A DNA stretch of 52,477 nucleotides from Mammaliicoccus stepanovicii. GTDB taxonomy: Bacteria; Bacillota; Bacilli; Staphylococcales; Staphylococcaceae. Under the pieces are notes generated by a model. That model saw only the letters and a list, made by a program, of their open reading frames with translations, ran no database searches and was not told the DNA's origin. This document shows, piece after piece, positions 46,350 through 52,477 of this stretch. The stretch is from assembly GCF_002902525.1 (NCBI RefSeq), contig NZ_PPQZ01000019.1:1-52477 (forward strand). Reading direction: 5' to 3'. The translations under genes were made by a program, and so were the position numbers. Within the stretch, counting starts at the first letter, position 1. Each line of letters starts with the position of its first letter.

Positions 46350-48947
46350 TTGGATATAAATCAAATGACATATTCAGTTCAAAGTGTTATTGAAAAAGCG
46401 CAACAATTATCTCAATCACATAAACTACAAAATATTGAAATAGAAGCTGTATTACTATCAGCATTAAATGAAGATGAAAGTATTTTTAAAAGAACCTTAG
46501 ATAGAGCGGATATAGATACGGAATTATTAGAAAAAGCATATAAACAAAAATTAGATCAATATTCTGTAGTGAAAGGTGAAAATGTTCAATACGGACAATA
46601 TATTTCACCAAACCTGAATGAATTATTTAATAAAGCAGATCAAATTAAAGAGTCTATGCAAGATGAATTTATGTCAATGGAACATTTGTTAAAAGCAGCA
46701 ATGGAAGTTGACCAAACAACTAAAGAAAGTGTCGGTAACAAACAAGAAGTTGTAAACGAAATTATAAATAAAATAAGAGGGGGAAATCGAGTGACATCAC
46801 AAAATCCTGAAGTACAATACGAAGCATTATCCAAATACGGAAGAGATTTAGTAGAAGAAGTTAGAAAAGGAAAGATGGATCCAGTAATTGGTCGTGATGA
46901 AGAAATTAGAAATACGATTCGTATTTTAAGTCGTAAAACTAAAAACAATCCAGTTTTAATTGGTGAACCTGGTGTAGGTAAAACAGCAATCGTTGAAGGA
47001 TTAGCTCAACGTATCGTTAAAAAAGACGTTCCAGAGTCATTGTTAGATAAAACTGTGTTCGAATTAGATTTATCAGCATTAGTAGCTGGAGCTAAATTCA
47101 GAGGTGAGTTTGAAGAAAGACTTAAAGCAGTTTTAAAAGAAGTTAAAGAATCAGAAGGACGTATATTACTATTCATAGATGAAATTCATATGTTAGTAGG
47201 CGCTGGTAAAACTGATGGCGCAATGGATGCTGGTAATATGCTTAAACCGATGTTGGCACGTGGTGAGTTACATTGTATCGGTGCAACTACATTAAATGAA
47301 TATCGTCAATATATCGAGAAAGACTCAGCTTTAGAACGTAGATTCCAAAAAGTAAATGTAAAAGAACCAGACCTAGAAGATACGGTATCCATTTTAAGAG
47401 GGTTAAAAGAACGCTATGAAGTTCACCACGGAGTTCGAATTCAAGATAAAGCACTTGTTGCAGCAGCAGAACTCTCTGATAGATATATTACAGATCGTTT
47501 TTTACCTGATAAAGCAATTGATTTAGTAGACCAAGCTTGTGCAACAATTAGAACAGAAATGGGATCAAATCCTACAGAACTAGACGCTGTTAATAGACGT
47601 GTTATGCAACTTGAAATTGAAGAAAATGCTTTAAAATCAGAATCTGATCAAAGCAGTCAAATGAGATTAGAAGAATTGCAAAGAGAATTAGCAGACGAAA
47701 AAGAAAAACAACAACAACTTCAAAATAAAGTTGAACAAGAAAAAGAACAAATTAAAGCGCTACAAGAAAAAAGAGCAGAGTTAGATGAAAGTAAACAAGC
47801 TTTAGAAAATGCTGAAAGTCAATATGACTTAGGCAAAGCAGCAGAATTAAAACATGGTAAGATTCCACAAATTGAAGCAGAATTAAAAGACCTTGAAGAA
47901 GCATTTATTGAAGAAACAGGTTCAGATCATGACCGTTTAATAAGAGAGGTCGTAACAGATGAAGAAATTGGTTATATTGTTAGCCAATGGACAGGTATTC
48001 CGGTTTCTAGATTAGTAGAAACTGAAAGAGAAAAATTACTTAAATTATCTGATATACTACATGAACGTGTCGTTGGTCAAAATGAAGCCGTTGATTTGGT
48101 TTCAGATGCTGTTGTAAGAGCGAGAGCGGGTATTAAAGACCCTAACAGACCAATAGGTAGTTTCTTGTTCTTAGGACCAACTGGTGTGGGTAAAACAGAA
48201 CTTGCAAAAACATTAGCAGCAACATTATTCGATTCAGAAAAACATATGATTCGAATCGATATGAGTGAATATATGGAAAAACACTCTGTCGCAAGATTAA
48301 TTGGTGCGCCTCCTGGCTATGTTGGCTATGAAGAAGGTGGACAACTTACTGAAGCGGTAAGAAGACAGCCTTATTCAGTAATATTACTTGATGAAATTGA
48401 AAAAGCACACAATGATGTATTTAATGTGTTACTTCAATTATTAGATGAAGGTAGATTAACTGATGCAAAAGGCCGTAGTGTTGATTTCAAAAATACAATC
48501 ATCATTATGACAAGTAACATCGGTTCACAATACTTACTTGATGGCGTTACTGAATCAGGTGAGATTGAAGAATCAGCTAAGAAACAAGTGAATGAAAGTT
48601 TACATGCATACTTCAAACCAGAAATATTAAACCGAATGGACGATATCGTATTATTTAAACCATTAAATGTTAAAGATATGAGTTATATCGTTGATCACAT
48701 TATTACAAATTTAAATATTCGCTTATTAGATCAACATATTAAAGTGAATGTAAATCAAGAAGTGAAAGAATGGATTGCTAAAGAAGCATATGAACCTCAA
48801 TTTGGTGCTAGACCATTAAAACGTTTCGTACAAAGACAAATTGAAACACCATTAGCTAGATTAATGATCGGTCAAGACCTTAAAGAGGGAACTGAAGTTG
48901 ATGTTTATTTAGACAATGAAGAAGTTAAGTTTACAGTAAATGATTAA
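46350..48947 (+). CDS. clpB: ClpB protein disaggregase
   Basis: ClpB is a hexameric AAA+ disaggregase working with DnaK. The 865-residue protein has the N-domain (1-145), first ATPase with GEPGVGKT (205-212), the coiled-coil M domain (about 400-530, Glu/Lys/Gln-rich) and second ATPase with GPTGVGKT (609-616). The start is TTG 46350, six bases after GAGGTG, giving MDINQMTY as in S. aureus ClpB; the GTG at 46341 overlaps the ribosome site. AGAGGGGG seven bases before GTG 46791 (codon 148) may allow a shorter form without the N-domain. CtsR boxes precede the gene. Confidence 0.95.
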   Translation: MDINQMTYSVQSVIEKAQQLSQSHKLQNIEIEAVLLSALNEDESIFKRTLDRADIDTELLEKAYKQKLDQYSVVKGENVQYGQYISPNLNELFNKADQIKESMQDEFMSMEHLLKAAMEVDQTTKESVGNKQEVVNEIINKIRGGNRVTSQNPEVQYEALSKYGRDLVEEVRKGKMDPVIGRDEEIRNTIRILSRKTKNNPVLIGEPGVGKTAIVEGLAQRIVKKDVPESLLDKTVFELDLSALVAGAKFRGEFEERLKAVLKEVKESEGRILLFIDEIHMLVGAGKTDGAMDAGNMLKPMLARGELHCIGATTLNEYRQYIEKDSALERRFQKVNVKEPDLEDTVSILRGLKERYEVHHGVRIQDKALVAAAELSDRYITDRFLPDKAIDLVDQACATIRTEMGSNPTELDAVNRRVMQLEIEENALKSESDQSSQMRLEELQRELADEKEKQQQLQNKVEQEKEQIKALQEKRAELDESKQALENAESQYDLGKAAELKHGKIPQIEAELKDLEEAFIEETGSDHDRLIREVVTDEEIGYIVSQWTGIPVSRLVETEREKLLKLSDILHERVVGQNEAVDLVSDAVVRARAGIKDPNRPIGSFLFLGPTGVGKTELAKTLAATLFDSEKHMIRIDMSEYMEKHSVARLIGAPPGYVGYEEGGQLTEAVRRQPYSVILLDEIEKAHNDVFNVLLQLLDEGRLTDAKGRSVDFKNTIIIMTSNIGSQYLLDGVTESGEIEESAKKQVNESLHAYFKPEILNRMDDIVLFKPLNVKDMSYIVDHIITNLNIRLLDQHIKVNVNQEVKEWIAKEAYEPQFGARPLKRFVQRQIETPLARLMIGQDLKEGTEVDVYLDNEEVKFTVND

Positions 48948-48990
48948 ATAAAAAAGAGCCTTTGAAATAATGCGTTCCAGGCTAAAACGA

Positions 48991-49031
48991 AACGAGAAAA
49001 TCATGATGAAATGTGATTTTCTCGTTTTTTT
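48991..49031 (+). terminator. Terminator of clpB
   Basis: AACGAGAAAATCA pairs perfectly with TGATTTTCTCGTT around a 10-base loop, followed by T residues, 44 bases after the stop. Confidence 0.88.
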
Positions 49032-49085
49032 ATGATTTCAGACCCTTTTTCGTTTGAATTTGGTTCAACTTTTTGCGAAATACTT

Positions 49086-49246
49086 CAAAGTCATGGAATA
49101 ACACAGAAGTTAATCCACGAAATAGGCAAAGCCATGGAATAACACAGAAGTTAATCCACGAAATAGGCAAAGTCATGGAATAACTCGGAAATTAATCCAC
49201 GAAATAGGCAAAGTCATGGAATAACACAGAAGTTAATCCAAGAGAT
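49086..49246. repeat. 41-base tandem repeat array after clpB
   Basis: Four units start at 49086, 49127, 49168 and 49209, exactly 41 bases apart. Each joins TCATGGAATAACACAGAAG and TCCACGAAATAGGCAAAG, which are themselves similar. TGGAATAAC and GTTAATCCA form an imperfect hairpin with one mismatch. Units 1-3 are nearly identical; unit 4 decays after GTTAATCCA. It occupies the gap between two terminators in the 426-base region clpB-DUF2929; the rest of that region shows only stem-loops. Confidence 0.93.
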
Positions 49247-49288
49247 GATCGAAAATATATTCCTCAGACATTAGAACTAACTCAAAAC

Positions 49289-49336
49289 TAAAAGCAGAAG
49301 AAATTCAGATTCAAATCTGAATTTCTTCTGCTTTTT
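49289..49336. terminator. Bidirectional terminator upstream of the DUF2929 gene end
   Basis: A long perfect stem (AGCAGAAGAAATTCAGAT and complement, 4-base loop) flanked by A and T runs. It likely ends the minus-strand DUF2929 transcript and blocks read-through from clpB. A GGGACA/TGTCCC stem (49345-49360) follows. Confidence 0.85.
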
Positions 49337-49373
49337 AAGTTTAGGGGACAATAATGTCCCAGTATTATTTCTT

Positions 49374-49568
49374 CTATTGTTGTTCTTTAGTACGTGAAGA
49401 TTTGCCAACAGCTAAACTAATTAAAATTACAACTATTGTAATGATTACAGAATAGATTGTAGGGTTAACTAAATTTATTGGTTCTTCTGATCCGCCTAAA
49501 CTATGTAACACAAAGTTTATCATTTGAGATAAAAGGAATGCCCAAATAAATGTAATAATATATTGCAT
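49374..49568 (-). CDS. DUF2929 (YjzD-like) small membrane protein
   Basis: A 64-residue protein with two hydrophobic segments (about 3-22 and 36-55) and a charged C-terminal tail (GKSSRTKEQQ). Its position directly upstream of, and divergent from, fabH matches Bacillus yjzD of the DUF2929 family. Function unknown. GGAGGAAATAAC precedes the start codon. Confidence 0.75.
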   Translation of the reverse strand: MQYIITFIWAFLLSQMINFVLHSLGGSEEPINLVNPTIYSVIITIVVILISLAVGKSSRTKEQQ

Positions 49569-49687
49569 GTTATTTCCTCCGTTACATTTTATATCATATC
49601 CTTTATTATAATTAACTTTCTACAAATTGTATACCTATTATAATGAAAACGATTTAAAATATTTATGATATGTGTAATTAACTTGTA

Positions 49688-49727
49688 TATAATGGTAAAG
49701 GTATGTTAAATTAGTACCTGATAATAA
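49688..49727 (+). promoter_or_regulatory. fabHF promoter with FapR-like operator
   Basis: A TATAAT box (49688-49693) is followed by TTAGTACCTGATAATAA (49711-49727), an imperfect palindrome resembling the FapR operator. FapR represses fatty acid synthesis genes in Bacillus and S. aureus, releasing on malonyl-CoA. No good -35 is seen. Confidence 0.7.
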
Positions 49728-49755
49728 CAACAGATTATAAGAAGGTGTCAATATA

Positions 49756-50697
49756 ATGGATATTGGTATAAAAGGTTTTGGAGCATATTATCCAGAACGC
49801 GTAGTTAAAAATGAGTATTTCGAAAGTTATTTAGATACATCAGACGAATGGATTAAAAAAATGACTGGCATTAAAGAAAGACGATATGCAGCTGAAGACC
49901 AAGATACGAGTGATCTTGCTTATGAAGCATCAGTCAAAGCAATAGAAGATTCCGGTTTAGATAAAGATGAAATAGAAATGATTATAGTTGCAACTTCAAC
50001 AGGAGATAAGCCTTTTCCAACTGTTGCAACATTGCTACAAAAACGGTTAGGCTTAAATAAAGTGCCTTCAATTGATCAACTTGCTGCGTGTACAGGATTT
50101 ATTTATGGATTAGTTACTGCACAGCAATATGTAAGTTCAGGACTATATAAAAATGTTTTAGTAGTTGGAGCAGATAAATTATCGAAAATTACTGACATGA
50201 ATGATAGAGGTACTGCGATTCTTTTCGGAGATGGAGCAGGTGCAGCTATTGTAGGTGAAGTTTCTGAAGGAAGAGGAATTTTAGGCGTTGAATTAGGTTC
50301 AGATGGAAATGGTGCACCACATCTTTATCAAGATATGGATCAACATGTCATTAGAATGAACGGTAGAGAAGTATTTAAATTTGCGGTAAGAATTATGGGG
50401 GAAGCATCTACTAAAGTTGTAGAGAAAGCTGGACTACAATCAGATGATATTGACATGTTCATACCACACCAAGCAAATATAAGAATTATGGAGTCTGCAC
50501 GAGAAAGATTAGGGATTGAGAAAGAGAAAATGAGTGTGACTGTAGATCGATATGGAAATACTTCTGCAGCTTCAATACCCTTAAGTATTGCATATGAATT
50601 AGAACAAGGTAAAATAAAAGATAATGATACATTAGTCCTGGTCGGATTTGGTGGTGGCTTAACATGGGGCGCCATAACATTACGCTGGGGTAAATAG
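49756..50697 (+). CDS. fabH: 3-oxoacyl-ACP synthase III FabH
   Basis: FabH starts fatty acid synthesis by condensing short acyl-CoA, often branched in Gram-positives, with malonyl-ACP. The 313-residue protein has catalytic Cys112 in [10 protein letters not shown], the His in [11 protein letters not shown] and the Asn in [20 protein letters not shown] precedes the ATG. It is 14 bases upstream of fabF and behind a FapR-like operator. Confidence 0.96.
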   Translation: MDIGIKGFGAYYPERVVKNEYFESYLDTSDEWIKKMTGIKERRYAAEDQDTSDLAYEASVKAIEDSGLDKDEIEMIIVATSTGDKPFPTVATLLQKRLGLNKVPSIDQLAACTGFIYGLVTAQQYVSSGLYKNVLVVGADKLSKITDMNDRGTAILFGDGAGAAIVGEVSEGRGILGVELGSDGNGAPHLYQDMDQHVIRMNGREVFKFAVRIMGEASTKVVEKAGLQSDDIDMFIPHQANIRIMESARERLGIEKEKMSVTVDRYGNTSAASIPLSIAYELEQGKIKDNDTLVLVGFGGGLTWGAITLRWGK

Positions 50698-50711
50698 GAG
50701 GAAATTTAACA

Positions 50712-51953
50712 ATGACAGAAAACAAACGTGTTGTACTTACTGGTTTAGGAACGTTAAATCCATTAGGTAATGACGTGCCTACAACATGGGAAAATGCAAT
50801 TAACGGTGTAAATGGTATAGATGAGATTACGAGGATTGACGTAACGGAGTTTCCTGCCAAATTAGCAGGAGAATTAAAAGATTTCAATCTTGATGATCAC
50901 ATACCTAAAAAAGACGGGCGTAGAATGGATAGATTTACAAAATACGCAATCGTGGCAGCTCGGGAAGCATTAAAAGACTCTAAATTCGAAATCACTGATG
51001 AAAACAGTCATCGTATTGGTGTTTGGATTGGGTCAGGTATTGGTGGAATGGAAACATTTGAGTATTCTCATAATATGCTACTTGAAAGAGGGCCAAAGAG
51101 AGTGAGTCCTTTCTTCGTTCCGATGATGATACCGGATATGGCAACTGGACAAGTGTCAATCGACTTAGGTGCAAAAGGCCCTAACGGTTGTACAGTAACG
51201 GCTTGTGCAACTGGTACAAATTCAATTGGAGAAGCATTCAAGATCATACAACGTGGAGATGCTGATTTAATGTTAGCGGGTGGTACAGAAGCACCTATTA
51301 CAGAAATGGCTATTGCAGGATTTAGTGCAAGTAAAGCATTATCAACAAATCCTGATAAAAACACAGCTTGTCGTCCATTCCAAGAAGGAAGAGACGGTTT
51401 CATTATGGGTGAAGGTGCAGGCGTTGTTGTCTTAGAATCATTAGAATCAGCACAAGCACGTGGTGCACACATATACGCAGAAGTAGTAGGCTATGGTTCT
51501 ACTGGAGATGCATACCATATTACAGCACCAGCACCAAATGGAGAAGGTGGTGCACGTGCGATGCAAGCAGCTATAGATGATGCAGGAATTAAAGCAGAAG
51601 ATATTCAATATTTAAATGCACATGGGACAAGTACGCCAATTGGTGATTTATATGAAGTTCTTGCTATTAAATCAACATTTGGAGATGCAGTTAAAGACTT
51701 AAAAGTAAGTTCAACTAAATCTATGATGGGTCATTTATTAGGTGCTACTGGTGCAGTTGAAACTATCTTAACAGCACTATCTATTGAGAATAGTATTATC
51801 GCACCAACAATCAATGCTGATTCTCCAGATCCAGAAATTGACATTGACTATACACCAAATAAAGCTGCTAAATTAGACATCGAATATGCTATGAGTAATA
51901 GTCTAGGCTTCGGTGGACATAATGCAGTGTTACTATTTAAGAAATTTAAATAA
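50712..51953 (+). CDS. fabF: 3-oxoacyl-ACP synthase II FabF
   Basis: FabF elongates acyl-ACP with malonyl-ACP in fatty acid synthesis. The 413-residue protein has the nucleophile Cys165 in [11 protein letters not shown], the first active-site His in [11 protein letters not shown] and the second in [18 protein letters not shown] overlaps the end of fabH, so both are co-transcribed under the FapR-like site. Length matches staphylococcal FabF. Confidence 0.96.
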   Translation: MTENKRVVLTGLGTLNPLGNDVPTTWENAINGVNGIDEITRIDVTEFPAKLAGELKDFNLDDHIPKKDGRRMDRFTKYAIVAAREALKDSKFEITDENSHRIGVWIGSGIGGMETFEYSHNMLLERGPKRVSPFFVPMMIPDMATGQVSIDLGAKGPNGCTVTACATGTNSIGEAFKIIQRGDADLMLAGGTEAPITEMAIAGFSASKALSTNPDKNTACRPFQEGRDGFIMGEGAGVVVLESLESAQARGAHIYAEVVGYGSTGDAYHITAPAPNGEGGARAMQAAIDDAGIKAEDIQYLNAHGTSTPIGDLYEVLAIKSTFGDAVKDLKVSSTKSMMGHLLGATGAVETILTALSIENSIIAPTINADSPDPEIDIDYTPNKAAKLDIEYAMSNSLGFGGHNAVLLFKKFK

Positions 51954-51986
51954 AATCAGTTAATTGAATTGTAAATTATGACAAAT

Positions 51987-52037
51987 AAAAACGGACAAAC
52001 ATGCTAAATCTTAGGATTTTCATGTTTGTCCGTTTTT
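51987..52037. terminator. Terminator of fabHF, probably shared with the 52065 gene
   Basis: AAAAACGGACAAACATG pairs perfectly with CATGTTTGTCCGTTTTT over a 17-base loop, with A and T runs on both flanks between convergent genes. Confidence 0.88.
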
Positions 52038-52064
52038 ATGTATTTTGTGCTGGAATATGTAAGG

Positions 52065-52436
52065 TTAAATCATAAATCCAATAATAATAGATACAAAGAA
52101 AAAGACTGTGCTCAATACGACGAATGGGAATAACCATTCGTATTTTTTTCGTTCTTTAATAGAAATATCTTTCATATTTGGGTTCATTAAAGGATCATCT
52201 TGTAAATATTCTTGAGAAGCCTTTGATTTTAAATGAAAATTGAATTTTCGAATGGCTTGTCTAGAAACTGTTCCTACACCATCTTGTTTCATAGCAATCA
52301 TCCAACTAACTGCAAATAATACGGTCATAACATAGAAATAAATATTACTCGCTTCTTGAATATTATTTAAAAATATTAAACATAACAGTAAAAATATCCC
52401 GATGTACAAAGTGGTAAATATACTCCAAAATTTCAT
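52065..52436 (-). CDS. Small membrane protein, probably DUF3899 family
   Basis: A 123-residue protein with three hydrophobic segments (about 4-22, 32-50 and 98-120) and a charged central region with WMIAMKQDGVG and NPNMKDISIKERKKYEW. This layout, and the site next to fabF, fits the DUF3899 group of unknown function; the family call is tentative. ATG 52436 follows GAGGAAG at good spacing and is preferred over ATG 52451. Confidence 0.7.
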   Translation of the reverse strand: MKFWSIFTTLYIGIFLLLCLIFLNNIQEASNIYFYVMTVLFAVSWMIAMKQDGVGTVSRQAIRKFNFHLKSKASQEYLQDDPLMNPNMKDISIKERKKYEWLFPFVVLSTVFFFVSIIIGFMI

Positions 52437-52477
52437 AATTATCTTCCTCATTTGTTTAGATATAGTTGTATTATAAC

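Noticed and set aside
7060-48360. GAAGCGG heptamers (S. aureus Chi), seen for example near 7069, 20848, 33492, 35920, 38829 and 48352
   Set aside because: An exhaustive count on both strands was not possible by eye, so enrichment or strand bias cannot be claimed even though addAB is present.
28281-49246. The three arrays considered as CRISPR
   Set aside because: There are no unique spacers between conserved repeats; the whole 41-base unit is conserved, and no cas genes are in the window.
50340-51472. Several antisense frames of 60-134 codons over fabH and fabF
   Set aside because: They lie inside conserved fatty acid synthesis genes and are explained by codon use of the sense strand.

Overview
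This window comes from a low-GC Gram-positive genome and is almost certainly from the family Staphylococcaceae. Gene order from dltBCD through nfu, ndh, mnhA-G, ppi, rocD-gluD, argGH, pgi, spsA-spsB, addB-addA, yisL, cdr, clpB and fabHF follows the Staphylococcus aureus chromosome closely, and proteins such as DltD, SpsB, CoA-disulfide reductase and ClpB align with their S. aureus counterparts from memory. Several features differ from S. aureus: rocA sits beside rocD, spsA keeps its catalytic residues, and a Bacillus-type Fnr with a C-terminal cysteine cluster lies next to clpB. These suggest another member of the family, perhaps a Mammaliicoccus or Macrococcus relative, but the species cannot be fixed from this window.

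Layout, left to right. Positions 1-2.5 kb hold the 3' end of the dlt operon (teichoic acid D-alanylation). From 2.7 to 10.5 kb there is a set of Fe-S and redox genes (nfu, yuzD, an NDH-2-like flavoprotein, yuzB, an A-type Fe-S carrier, ndh), followed by yuiB, an M17 aminopeptidase, a YuiF-type transporter and a thioesterase. From 10.7 to 16.5 kb the minus strand carries a complete seven-gene Mnh/Mrp Na+/H+ antiporter operon with overlapping genes. From 16.6 to 18.7 kb are kapB, ppi, two small genes and an S1-domain gene.

From 18.9 to 23.1 kb, rocA-rocD-gluD convert arginine/proline-derived intermediates to 2-oxoglutarate, with a perfect catabolite-repression site before gluD. Convergent to them is argG-argH (arginine synthesis), then pgi. 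From 27.3 to 28.6 kb a NERD-zinc ribbon-HTH protein is followed by an intergenic repeat array. A DedA-family gene leads into two signal peptidases, then addB-addA and a DUF418 membrane protein. From 38.7 to 45 kb come an FAH-family enzyme, YisL, a membrane-anchored amylase-like protein with a degenerate active site, CoA-disulfide reductase, DegV and a Cof-type phosphatase. The right end holds sufT, fnr, CtsR-controlled clpB, a DUF2929 gene, FapR-type fabH-fabF and a small membrane protein.

The most unusual things are three intergenic arrays (28.3, 40.3 and 49.1 kb) that share an exact 41-base period, each unit built from two related halves of about 20 bases; the GH13-like protein in which every canonical catalytic residue is substituted; the Fnr with a CX2CX4C tail; and the catalytically intact SpsA paralogue. 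The rest is mostly conserved core genome. No tRNA, rRNA, IS element, prophage or CRISPR array was seen. Family assignments rest on motif recognition and remembered homologues, not on database searches.
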